37,709 bases of DNA from PHAA01 sp040217755 (GTDB lineage: Bacteria > Bacillota > Syntrophomonadia > Syntrophomonadales > Syntrophomonadaceae). The notes below the pieces were generated by a model, which was given only the letters and a program-made list of their open reading frames with translations, was not told the origin of the DNA and did no database searches. Where the stretch lies: contig JBEHWJ010000012.1 of the NCBI GenBank assembly GCA_040217755.1, positions 1-37,709 of the forward strand. The letters are read 5' to 3'. A program made the translations under genes and the position numbers. This document shows, piece after piece, positions 1 to 9,500 of the stretch (position 1 is the stretch's first letter; each line of letters begins with the position of its first letter).

Positions 1-2
1 AT

Positions 3-80
3 TCCATTGATGAGGCGAATAAGGTGGTTGACATCGAAAGAATTTTGTACGGTAGACGCGACTGGCTCCGCATTCTTTAA
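3..80 (+). CDS. RelE/ParE-family toxin, C-terminal fragment (cut by window start)
   Basis: The first bases read in frame 3 as a 25-residue tail ending in DIERILYGRRDWLRIL and a TAA stop. The pattern 'IxRILxGRRDW' just before the C-terminus is typical of RelE/ParE-type toxins of type II toxin-antitoxin modules, which are ribosome-dependent mRNA interferases or gyrase inhibitors. Only the last beta strand and tail are visible; the rest, and any antitoxin, lies upstream of the window. Whether the gene is intact cannot be judged. The identification rests on a short motif, so it is likely but not certain. Confidence 0.6.
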   Translation, partial: SIDEANKVVDIERILYGRRDWLRIL

Positions 81-247
81 CACGTCAACCATCAGGCCAT
101 TTTTGGATATTTTAAGTAGACCTCATAGCAGAATATGATAGAGCCCGGAACACCCTACATCCATAATTCCGTAGAGTGCCGTGCTCGTTTTTATGTTACG
201 CTTCCACATCCACCGTCCCACCGGATTTGAATTCTACGATGAGCGTG

Positions 248-310
248 GTGGCTCACTTCAAATGAGTAAAAGTGGCTCAGTTTTTAATCAGCAAAGTCCA
301 CTTTTTCGTT
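248..310. repeat. short direct repeats with 24-bp period, possible IS21-type transposon end
   Basis: GTGGCTCA occurs at 248-255 and 272-279, and a degenerate copy (GTCCACTTT) begins at 296, so three related units start exactly 24 bp apart. Arrays of this kind, with GTGGCTCA-like units, are found at the ends of IS21-family elements, where the transposase binds. No istA or istB reading frame is visible in the window. This is either a solo end or the edge of an element, or an unrelated repeat. The stretch 81-392 holds no convincing gene. Confidence 0.3.
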
Positions 311-392
311 GGCATTCGCCTCCCTGAATCACTCTTTTCATATATAAATATTTGGATTAACTATATATACTTGTCATTAGAGGTGGTTAATA

Positions 393-614
393 ATGCCATT
401 TATTAATGTTAAAATGGTCGAGGGCCGGACCGTGGAAAAGAAACAGGAGCTGGCAGAAGCCCTGACCCGCGAAGTTGTCAGAATCTTGGATGTCGAGCCC
501 GAATGGGTTACGGTGGTAATTGATGAATATCCACGCAGTAACTGGGCATCTGGCGGGCAGTTACACTCAATTAAATATGGTGAAGGTTTTGGCAAACAAG
601 GAACAAAAAAGTGA
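393..614 (+). CDS. 4-oxalocrotonate tautomerase family protein
   Basis: This 73-residue protein starts MPFINVKMVEGR, the classic N-terminus of the small 4-OT tautomerases. After removal of Met the exposed Pro is the catalytic general base for keto-enol tautomerisation. The length is within the family norm of 60-75 residues, and the 'VEGRTVEKKQELAEALT' helix start and 'VTVVIDE' strand fit the beta-alpha-beta fold. Active forms are homohexamers or similar oligomers in the cytoplasm. An AGAGGTGG ribosome binding site lies at 380-387. No aromatic degradation genes are nearby, so the physiological substrate is unknown. The family call is secure; the reaction is not. Confidence 0.9.
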   Translation: MPFINVKMVEGRTVEKKQELAEALTREVVRILDVEPEWVTVVIDEYPRSNWASGGQLHSIKYGEGFGKQGTKK

Positions 615-690
615 ATTCATTACATACATTGATGGCCAACCATATTGCCATTACCTTACTATGAATAAACAATGATTGGAGGTTCCACGT

Positions 691-867
691 TTGAGTAAAT
701 ATCAAAAATGGACCGTTTTATTTTGTTTGCTTTTCAGTGCATCGCTCATTTTTGGGCAATTAGCCAAAACAGTTTTTGCCTATGCTCCATCAATTGGTTG
801 GATTTTAAGTGCAATATTTTACATCCTGGCTGTTATTTCAGCGACAAAAGCCTATTCGGAAAGATGA
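691..867 (+). CDS. small hypothetical membrane protein (58 aa)
   Basis: A TTG start at 691 is preferred because TGGAGG at 677-682 is a well placed ribosome binding site; the alternative TTG at 676 overlaps that site. The product begins MSKYQKWTVLFCLL and has two hydrophobic segments, roughly residues 7-27 and 32-52, with a short charged tail. It has the size and build of a two-helix inner membrane protein. It belongs to no family I recognise. It lies just upstream of another tiny membrane protein and a cation antiporter, in the same orientation, and may be co-transcribed with them. Confidence 0.55.
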   Translation: MSKYQKWTVLFCLLFSASLIFGQLAKTVFAYAPSIGWILSAIFYILAVISATKAYSER

Positions 868-884
868 TTTTGGTACCGTAGATT

Positions 885-1118
885 ATGAAAAGGTTTAGGG
901 TTTTAACAGCAGTTTTTATTGTGGCTGCAATTATACTTTCCAATGTGATGTGTGCAAATGTTGCTTTTGAATATTGTGACATGCTGTGGGGTATAGAATA
1001 TGCAGGCTATAGCGCTCCCGCTAATGTGGCCTTTTTATTTGCTATTCCATATGTTATCGGAATTACTATTTGTTTGGTTCTCGCTTATGTTTTTTGGAGA
1101 AAGTCGATTAGCAGATGA
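885..1118 (+). CDS. small hypothetical membrane protein (77 aa)
   Basis: The product begins MKRFRVLTAVFIVAAIILSN. It has a hydrophobic N-terminal segment (about residues 6-25), a short acidic and aromatic loop with a Cys, and a second hydrophobic segment (about residues 48-70) followed by basic residues. It looks like a two-helix membrane protein with both ends inside. The ribosome binding site is weak. It lies 17 nt after the previous small membrane gene and 45 nt before the antiporter gene. I recognise no family; a role as an accessory peptide of the antiporter is only a guess from position. Confidence 0.5.
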   Translation: MKRFRVLTAVFIVAAIILSNVMCANVAFEYCDMLWGIEYAGYSAPANVAFLFAIPYVIGITICLVLAYVFWRKSISR

Positions 1119-1163
1119 CCAAAGCCCTGGTTCTTAAGGTATTGGAAAATAGGAGAAGAAGCG

Positions 1164-2402
1164 ATGATCATTCTAGATCTTTTGTCTTTGGCGATTACAG
1201 TCATCGTCGCAATTATTATTGGAAAATTACTATCAAAAATCAAATTGCCAGCCATAATCGGATGGTTAATTACGGGCATGGTCTTGGGTCCTCATGCTAT
1301 CGGTGTCCTTGATCTATCGATCCTTGACCAAGGATGGTATCAAATCATAATGCGCATTGCGGAATGTTCGTTTGGGATCATGATTGGTGCGGAGTTGATA
1401 TGGAATCAAATCCGAAAGTCAGGAAAACAAATATTTATCACCACACTGACCCAATCATTAGGAACATTTTTTCTGGTATCTTTACTGTTTGGAATCGTAT
1501 TTCACATACTTGATCTTCCATTATATATCGCCGTAATATTCGGGGGGATTGCTTTGGCAACCGCACCAGCACCTGCCTTATCGATTGTGAACGAGTATGG
1601 AACAGACGGCCCGGTGACAAAGATGCTCATTCCCATGGCAGCTCTTGATAATCTATTGGCAGTGGTCGTATTCTTTTCGGTCATGGCTTTAGTTTCTGCC
1701 AATGTTTCAGCAGAAAAACTACCATTCTATATGATCCTGTTGGTCTTGGCATTGCCCATTATAATTGGCATTGTAGTAGGTTTAGCAGCTGGATTCGTGC
1801 TAAAAAATGATCGGCCCGATAGAGAAACTGTATTGCTTTTACTTAGTTTTGTTCTTATTGCTTCGGGAGTCGGTTTCTTTTTTGATTATTTAGTTTTACC
1901 TAAACCGGTATTAATCTTTATGTTGATTGGGATAGCCTTCTCGGCAACCTTTGCCAATATGGTTTCTAAAGAACGATTGGAAAAGATTATGAAAGCCTAC
2001 CACCCTGTTTTGGGTATCAGTATCATTCTGGCGATTCTGAACTTGGGTGCTCCCTTGGATTACCATTTAATATTAGGAGCAGGATTGTTTACGGTAATTT
2101 ATATTTTGTCCCGGTCTTTGGGTAAAATCGGCGGGGCTTATATTGGAGGGGTTATCACCCATTCACCTCCAACCGTAAAAAAATATTTAGGTTTTACCCT
2201 GCTCCCCCATTCAGGGGTATCCCTCGTCTTTACAGGAATTGCCGCGTCCGTTTTAATGTCGTCAGCACCTGATAGTGCCAAAATCATCCAAGGGACCATT
2301 GCGGCCACGGCAGTTATCTACGAAATTATTGCTGTGCTTACCTCCAAACAAGCCTTTAAATGGGCGGGAGAAATGCATAAACTGCCAAGCGGCTCAGCTT
2401 GA
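1164..2402 (+). CDS. cation:proton antiporter, CPA2/KefB-type
   Basis: This 412-residue protein is almost entirely hydrophobic, with about 11-12 membrane segments. The N-terminal 'LPAIIGWLITGMVLGPHAIGVL' region, typical of Na+/H+ and K+/H+ exchangers of the CPA2 superfamily, lies at about residues 28-50. A conserved Asp sits in 'MAALDNLLAVVV' near residue 165, in the helix that normally carries the ion-binding acidic residue. No C-terminal TrkA-N or TrkA-C regulatory domain is present; the protein stops soon after the last helix. The start is supported by AGGAG at 1151-1155. It likely exchanges Na+ or K+ for H+ at the cell membrane; ion specificity cannot be read from the sequence. Confidence 0.9.
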   Translation: MIILDLLSLAITVIVAIIIGKLLSKIKLPAIIGWLITGMVLGPHAIGVLDLSILDQGWYQIIMRIAECSFGIMIGAELIWNQIRKSGKQIFITTLTQSLGTFFLVSLLFGIVFHILDLPLYIAVIFGGIALATAPAPALSIVNEYGTDGPVTKMLIPMAALDNLLAVVVFFSVMALVSANVSAEKLPFYMILLVLALPIIIGIVVGLAAGFVLKNDRPDRETVLLLLSFVLIASGVGFFFDYLVLPKPVLIFMLIGIAFSATFANMVSKERLEKIMKAYHPVLGISIILAILNLGAPLDYHLILGAGLFTVIYILSRSLGKIGGAYIGGVITHSPPTVKKYLGFTLLPHSGVSLVFTGIAASVLMSSAPDSAKIIQGTIAATAVIYEIIAVLTSKQAFKWAGEMHKLPSGSA

Positions 2403-2591
2403 CGAGACTGATCTTGGCTCAGCTCAATCCCTTGGCAGTAAATCTAATTTACACAATTGTACGGACTCAAGGTATAATTGTAATAGGAAATGTAGTTTCG
2501 GCGCCGCCAACCCCGGTTGTCGAAGCTGTTTTTTTATTGCCTGTATCCATGCCAGAAACAGAGTCAGGACTTTTGTGTAAGGGGGATGTCC

Positions 2592-3086
2592 ATGTTTGAA
2601 GTGAACGATTATATCGTCTACGGTTTAACCGGGGTATGCCAGATTACGGATATCGCCAGGGACGAGATCAGTAATAATGACACCCAGTACTATGTGTTAA
2701 GACCGATCAGCAATGATAATTTGACCATCAAGGTTCCCGTAAATAATAAGAATGTTACCATGAGGCCCATCGTAACTGAAAGCGGCATATTATCGTTAAT
2801 AGCCAATATGCTGGCCACCGAAACCACGTGGCTGGATGATGATCGGCAAAGAAATTTCAAATTCAAAGCTGCACTTAAATCAGGAAAAAACGAAGAGTTG
2901 ATACAAGTTATCCGGGCGTTGCATGTGGAAAGAGAAGCAAGAGCCTTGGTGGGCAAAAAGTTATCCAAAACCGACGAAGACATAATGAATGCCGCCGAAA
3001 AACAACTGAATGAAGAATTTGCGGTAGCCTTGAACATCTCACCCGAAGAGGTTATGGCCTTCATTTTTGGACATATCCCGTCATAA
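2592..3086 (+). CDS. CarD-like/CdnL transcription regulator
   Basis: From ATG 2592 the 164-residue product begins MFEVNDYIVYGLTGVCQITDI, the hallmark of the CarD_CdnL_TRCF RNA-polymerase-interacting domain ('F.vGD.VVY..hGV..I'). The first ~60 residues form this Tudor-like domain. The remainder is charged and helical, as in CarD/CdnL proteins, where it contacts promoter DNA near the -10 element. TAAGGGGG at 2578-2585 is the ribosome binding site and favours this start over ATG 2586. A possible but poorly spaced promoter (TTTACA at 2448, TATAAT at 2473, 19-bp spacer) lies upstream. The N-terminal match is strong; target genes are unknown. Confidence 0.85.
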   Translation: MFEVNDYIVYGLTGVCQITDIARDEISNNDTQYYVLRPISNDNLTIKVPVNNKNVTMRPIVTESGILSLIANMLATETTWLDDDRQRNFKFKAALKSGKNEELIQVIRALHVEREARALVGKKLSKTDEDIMNAAEKQLNEEFAVALNISPEEVMAFIFGHIPS

Positions 3087-3101
3087 TCAACAGGTACGCC
3101 A

Positions 3102-3134
3102 AGGGGCAAGGGGCAACGTTACCCCCGGGCCCCT
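3102..3134 (+). terminator. GC-rich hairpin after the CarD-like gene
   Basis: AGGGGC at 3102-3107 pairs with GCCCCT at 3129-3134, and GGGG at 3110-3113 pairs with CCCC at 3122-3125 around an AACGTT-containing loop. It lies 16 nt after the stop codon, a usual place for a terminator, but no T-tract follows. It could slow or partly stop transcription from the CarD-like gene. Confidence 0.35.
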
Positions 3135-3243
3135 GGGGCTAATATCAACCCCAATGCCGAAATATTATTGTAGAAATGCTAATCATTAAAGGAATACCCC
3201 AATATTTGTCGAAATCAATTATCAAACAGTAAATATTATATTG

Positions 3244-3412
3244 TAGTTTTCGAGCTGTTGGCTCCTAAGGCTTCGGTTATGGGCAACAGCCACCAGGGTA
3301 TAACTGGAAACGGTTATGCCTCCCAACGTGGAAAGAAAGCTAACTGATCATCGGTAGGGCATCTATAGGTTTACATAAGTCAGTTGCTGGTTTTCTGCAA
3401 CTGGCTATTTTA
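3244..3412 (+). ncRNA. structured leader RNA, candidate riboswitch of unassigned class
   Basis: Hairpin A spans 3254-3290: GCTGTTG pairs with CAACAGC, and its arms contain CCTAAG (3264-3269) and TATGG (3279-3283) around a C(TTCG)G loop. These two strings are exactly the canonical 11-nt GAAA-tetraloop receptor. Hairpin B spans 3297-3320: ten base pairs (two of them G-T) capped by a GAAA tetraloop (3307-3310), which could dock into A. TAGTT (3244-3248) can pair with AACTG (3342-3346) to close the domain. AACTGA (3342-3347) can instead pair with TCAGTT (3380-3385), which opens the terminator at 3381. The layout is that of a transcription-terminating riboswitch, OFF when the domain closes. The GCCTCCC and GGAAAG strings after hairpin B remind me of Moco RNA, but I cannot confirm a class. 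The c-di-GMP-I core is absent. Confidence 0.6.
3381..3412 (+). terminator. intrinsic terminator within the leader of the giant surface protein gene
   Basis: CAGTTGC (3381-3387) pairs perfectly with GCAACTG (3397-3403) around a 9-nt loop and is followed by a T-rich stretch (GCTATTTTATT). It lies about 160 nt before the coding start, so it is an attenuator and not an end-of-operon terminator. The upstream strand AACTGA (3342-3347) is complementary to the 5' arm of this stem, giving a ready antiterminator. Confidence 0.6.
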
Positions 3413-3460
3413 TTGGCAATAAATAGGTTTCAAACGAAAGAAAGATGGTTTGTGGAGGTG

Positions 3461-3532
3461 ATGAAATTAAGATACCGGTGTCGAAAACCGGGGCAATCCA
3501 ACATTAATGATGGTGCCCGCAAGGTAAATTAA
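3461..3532 (+). CDS. possible 23-residue leader peptide
   Basis: An ATG at 3461 lies directly after a strong ribosome binding site (GGAGGTG at 3454-3460, perhaps too close) and opens a 23-codon frame beginning MKLRYRCRKPGQ and ending in TAA at 3530. The peptide is basic and matches nothing I know. The same stretch can fold: CCGGT with ACCGG, and GGGCA with TGCCC. It sits between the attenuator and the giant surface protein gene. It may be a translated leader, a structured element, or chance. Confidence 0.3.
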   Translation: MKLRYRCRKPGQSNINDGARKVN

Positions 3533-3569
3533 CCTCTGTATTAACATTGACGGAAAGGAGAGTAATATT

Positions 3570-6500
3570 TTGCCGCGAATTAGAAAGAAAAAACATTGGG
3601 GAAAATCGGTCTCCATAGTATTGATGCTGGCTCTGTTGCTGGGCCCTGGCGGTTTACCCATGCTGGGGACAGCCAGCGCTGCTGATCCTCCAGTAGTGGT
3701 AAATCCATTCGTAAACAACGGGGGGGACGTCAGCATTGATTTTGATGTGGCTATGGCCAAACCTCCCTCCGAAATTGGTGCTCAAGCACAATTTGAAGTC
3801 ATCGTCGACGGTACGGAAAGAGTTGTGGAGACAGTACAGAATGCCGGCGATGCAAAAAGGATCAAACTGGTGCTTCCCACCAACACCAAGATCGTTGGGG
3901 GACAGGTAGTAACAGTCGCCTATACCAAGAGCGATGATGAAGCCCAGCAGATAAAATCATTAGATGGTGGAATCCTTGAGAGTTTCGGTCCCCTGGAAGC
4001 CACCAATACTTTGAAATCGTTGGCACCGCCGACTTTGACTGCTGACACTACTAGCAATGAAGTTGGCCAGGCGGTGGATCTAATTTTTACCGATAACGCA
4101 GCCTGGCGAAGTGCCGTCCCTGCGGACGGTATCACCATCGATGGCGATGTTATTGACGAGGGGCAGTATACCATTACGGCAGGCAACATAAATATTGCTG
4201 CCGACGTATTTGCCGCGGCTGGTGAATATACGATTGCGGTTAAGGCGGTGGGATACTCCAAGGCAACTGTGAGCCAAGCTATTAATAAGACTACCAGCGG
4301 GGACACCACCGCGCCGGTCATCACCCTAAGTGGCAATGCGGAAATAAACCTGACGGTAGGAGACACCTTTATAGAACCAGGATTTACCGCTACTGATGAT
4401 GAGGATGGCGTTATCACAGATAATGTAGATGTTGGCGGAGATGCAGTAGATACAAATACGGCCGGAACTTATACCATTACCTATAATGTAAGCGATGCTG
4501 CCGGGAATGCTGCGGACGAAGTCAGCAGAACGGTTAACGTCTCCCCAGCGCCGTTAAAGGACACTACCGCGCCGGTCATCACTCTAAGTGGCAATGCGGA
4601 AATAAACCTGACGGTAGGAGATACCTTTACAGAACCGGGATTTACCGCTACCGATGATGTAGATGGGGATATTACAGATAATGTAGATGTTGGTGGAGAT
4701 GAAGTAGATACAAGCAGCGCTGGTTCCTATACGATTACTTACAATGTAAGTGATGCCGCGGGGAATGCTGCCACTGAAAGGACCAGAACAGTAACCGTCA
4801 GCGAGGAAGTCCTTGCCCCGTACACAGCTCAACAAGGAATAGGTTTTCAGTTGATGCTGACAAGTGTGCCAGCTGATGATATTGGGGTAAAAGAAGCGAC
4901 AGCTACTTACTATGCAAATATTATCAAAACGCCCTATGATCCATCATCGGCGATAGATTTTGATATTACGCTCACTGGTGGGGGTACGAATACTTATCCA
5001 GAGGCAACCGCAGAAACCAGAGTGTTTCCCTATATCAAAATTCTCGACTCAACCAAAACTACTGTTGTAGCTGAATACAATGGCGGAGCAGGGGCACTGA
5101 AATACAACGGATTTGCCCCAGTAACGAATGGCACCACATTCAAAATGGTACTGGATGCCAATGTCCTTGCTCCAAATACTGAATATTACCTTTATATTGA
5201 CTCTGATCTGCAAAATAAACAGACCAAACCGGTTGAGTTCGGTAAGAGTGTCTATTTCAACTTTTGGACTACTGCAGCATCTATATCTGCACCTTCTTGG
5301 GCATCCGACGCGGTATTGGCAGTTAGCGATGTGACGGGCACCAGCTTTAATCTCAGCTGGCCGGAAGCCATCGGTGCAGAAACCTATAAAGTGGTAGTCA
5401 GCAACACCATCGGTGGGGCAACAACAAATGTGCTGGATACGGCCATCAGTGAAGGTACTGCCTGTGCGGTAACCGGGCTTACGGCCAACCGTCATTATGA
5501 CATAAAGGTCACGGCCACTAATTCTGCCGGAGATAGTTCCAAAAGTCTGGAAACCTTGATGGTAACCACACCGAATAAAGTATTGTTCACATTTACATCG
5601 GGTGTTCCTAATTCTTCCAGCCGCTATGGATTCCAGCCGGATGGCACCGTAGCTTCAGAAACGACCTTCGAGAAAAATTATGCCTATAATGGAGCTTTGG
5701 ATCCGGTCAATACCAGATTTCTATGGTACCTACAGGCTGGTTTCAATAATACTAATGCCAGAGATCATGTAAACTCCTTCCGGTTATTCAATCTCACGGA
5801 TAATGAAGAAATAGCACTTGACTATGGCACCACCGACTTTGGTTCAGGGACCGGAACTTGGCCGGTAAGTGGAATGGTAGAAAGTGATACCGGTTATACC
5901 TTGGCTAATTTAATTACCTCGGGGGACTTTAAGGTCGCTAAAATCCAGCCCGGTTCGGTATGGATAAGGTTTGAACTTGATATTGCCAAATATTTGGAAT
6001 CTGGTAAAGAATATGCGATCACTATCGATCCGCAATTCCATACCGGCGGCAATAATCCGAATGTATTGGGCAAGGTATATCGTTTTGAGTTCAGTACCTC
6101 TACGTCTGATACCCAGGCTCCGACCTGGGGGAGCGGAGCTGCCATAGCTGCGAGTGATATCACCAGCAGCGGATTTACTGTCAATTACCCTGCCGCAGCC
6201 GATAATGTGGGGGTGGCAAAATATAATGTGACCCTGAAGGCAGGCGAGGCCGTAATATCCAGTGAATCGACAGATGCTTTGGGCAAAACCTTTGCCGGCC
6301 TTAACGAAGCGACTGAGTACACTGTTACGGTAGAAGCAGAAGATGCGGTCGGCAATAAATCAGCGGCATTGAGCACTGCCATCAGTACGCTTAGGTCTAT
6401 TCCCACCTGGGGAGCGGATGCTGTACTTACGATCAGCAATGTAATGGCAACCGATGTTACCATCAACTGGCCTTACAGCAATACGCCTGAAATTGTCGCC

Positions 6501-9500
6501 GGCTATGCTCTATTTGTAAACGGCAAAGAAACAGAGCGTTTCCTCCCTACGGATTACTATTGTGATTTAGGCGGTCTGCTCAGCAGCACCAAGTATGTTC
6601 TCGAATTAAAACCGTTTAACAAGCAGGGCGAATTCGGGGAGGCCCTTTCGGCAATGTTGGTTACCGACGGCGGAGCCTTATTGACTTTCACCACTACCTT
6701 TGCCGTGGAAGAAGTTGCCGGAGGAGAGTATTATAAAAACTATATTGTAAAATACCCCATGGATTCGGCCAACTTCCGCATGGGATGGAATTTCTCCAAC
6801 GGACTTGATGCCTTCCTGCAAAAAAATCTGGCCGGGATCCGGATTTATGAAAAGGAAACCGGAACTGGAATCCTTCTGGATAAGGGGACGGCTCCCTACC
6901 CGGTTGATACCGAGGGTGCTTTGCTGGCGGGGGACTTCGGATATACCAAGAGCGGCGGCGGTGACCAGGGCACTGGAGATGCCAAGCAGCGGCTTTTGAT
7001 ATTTGAACCGTCAGCGGCTACTTTGGGCCAATTCACCTTGGGAAAAGACTATGTTCTGGAAATGCAGCCGGATATGGTAAGCAACAATGGCCAGAACACT
7101 CTGGGAAAAATAACTACCTTCACCTTCAACGTTGCTCCGGAAGATAATGAAGCGCCGGCATGGCCCGAAGGGGCCTTGATTGAGGCGGACAAAGTTGGTC
7201 CGGAAAGTATGGTCATCAATTGGCCGTCCGCTGCTGACAACCAGGTCCTCAAAGGATACTGGCTGACGATCAACGGGGGCGCCCCGATCGTAATAGATGC
7301 GCAGACCGGCCCAACGTACAAACTAGCCGGGCTTACTCCGGATACTTTGTATGCTATCCGTGTAGAAGCCGTGGATGCAAAAAATAATAAGAGCGTACCA
7401 CTGGCAACAAGTATCCGTACACTCGCAGAAGATAAAATCGCACCCACATGGCCGGACGGAAGTAAATTAACCGTCAATAATATTGCCACGGACAACGCAG
7501 ATCTGCTGTGGACAGCAGCATATGACAATGTTGAGGTAGTTGGTTATAAGGTTTACAACGGTAATGTTCTATTGAAGGAGACCAATGCTCTTCAATTGCA
7601 TATTACCGACCTGGTACCCGCCACCGCTTATGTTTTCAGGATCGAAGCAGCAGACCAGGCCGGGAATATAAGTTCCACCGGTCCGATCAGCGTTATTCGT
7701 ACCCTGGAGGGTGAGGCTGATACCGAAGCGCCCCAATGGAGCGGGGGAAGCCAATCGACCAGCACCACGTTTGATTTAAGCAATACCTATGTGACTTTGC
7801 AGTGGCCCTGGGCAACCGATAATGTGGCAGTCAAGGGTTACCAGGTCTATCGGGAGGGCGAGTTGATCGCAACCGTAAGCGATACCGCCAACACTTACGC
7901 CGATACCCTCCCCTTGGACGGTAAATACCACAACTATGAAATATACGCTTTCGATGCCTCGGGCAATATTTCATTGCCGAAGGGCTTCAGCGTCTTGGCT
8001 GGAAAGGTCCCTGATGATCTTATCGCACCATATTGGCCAGCCGGAAACGAAATCATTATATCCGATTTTACTGATAAAACAGCGGTGATAAGCTGGTCAG
8101 AGGCAATGGACAACAAAGGAGTCCAGTCATATCTGCTCAAAAGAGACCAGCTGTGGGTTGTTTGGCTTAACCGGGGTGAAGACTATCCGGGATACTTCCA
8201 GTTTACCGATACCGAGCGAAAGATCTGGTACGACCTGGATAAACTGTATCCGCTGGGCCTGACCTACAACCATCCTAGAGCAAACCTGGAACTGGTCGAA
8301 GGTGTGCCGTACTCCTGTTCTGTGAAAGCCTTCGATGCTCTGGGCAACTCCAGTATCGGCGGACCCAAGCTGACTTTCTATCCCGGTACTAATCCTACTG
8401 CCGGCTCAGGGATCGCGTTTATGCTCGATAATGTGAAAAACAGTAGAGGAACCTTGAGCAGCCTTACCGGCGCGATGAACCGGGTGGATAACCCCACTGA
8501 TCCGCAACTGACAACGTTTGTTTTCGATTTCGCCGGCAAACTTCCGGCTGATTACGCCAAGGGCATTTCCTTATATAACCAAGCGACCAATGAAGCGGTT
8601 AACCTGACTTCGGAAAACTTTGTTTATGCAGAAAACGGCGGTTCATCGCAGCTTACCATCAATCCCGGGCTGTTAACTGCTGAAACAACCTATGTGATTA
8701 TGTTCGCCAAAGACTTTTCATCCTCGGCCGGTATTGCCATTGGTTTCGACCTGGGTTGGGAATTCACCACTGCCAAAGCAGACAAGGAGATTCCTACCTG
8801 GAGAGAGGGGGCAGCACTGGATGTCGCTTTCCCGATATCTCCTATGACAGCAAGCCTAAGCTGGCCGGAAGCCACCGATAATCTACAGGTAACCCAATAC
8901 AAAGTGTTCAAGGGTGACGAGGTTCTGGCGGTGTTACCCGGAGACACCAGGAAATACCGGGCGGAAAACCTGAGCGTTGCCACCGAGTATACTTTTAAGG
9001 TGCAGGCCGGGGATTACCTGGGCAATTGGAGTGCTTTACTGGAAAAAATGGTGACTACGCCGCCAGCGTCCACCACGCCTCCGGGATGGGGAACCGGGAC
9101 CCTTTCCTTCACTGATATTCATTCGGATAATGTGACTCTTAATTGGGGCGCAGCTGCCGGCGAGTACGCCGTGAAGGAATATCTGGTGTATCAGAATGAT
9201 GCGAGTGAGCCTTTAGCCACTTTGGGAAGCGATATCCTGACCTATAAGGCCGGAGGGTTGATCGGAGAAACCAAATACACCTTCAAAATTGTGGCCCGAG
9301 ACTATTCGGGCAATTTATCCGCTCCGCTCAGTAACGATGTGACGACAGCGAAGGATGATGTCAATCCAACCTGGCCGGTCAACGCATTTTTGAATGCCAA
9401 GGATTTAAAGAGCAACAGTTTTACACTCTACTGGCCGGCCGCTTTGGATAACGTCGGCATAGGCCACTACAATATCTACCAGGGTGGTGTGTTAATAGGC

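Noticed and set aside
2399..2591. Small open frames between the antiporter and the CarD-like gene
   Set aside because: No ribosome binding sites or recognisable proteins; the stretch is better read as promoter and leader of the CarD-like gene.
3244..3412. Assigning the leader of the giant gene to c-di-GMP-I
   Set aside because: Although it has a GAAA hairpin and a receptor, their order is reversed and the GGCAAACC and GACGCAAAGCC core strings are missing; the true c-di-GMP-I element is at 34196.
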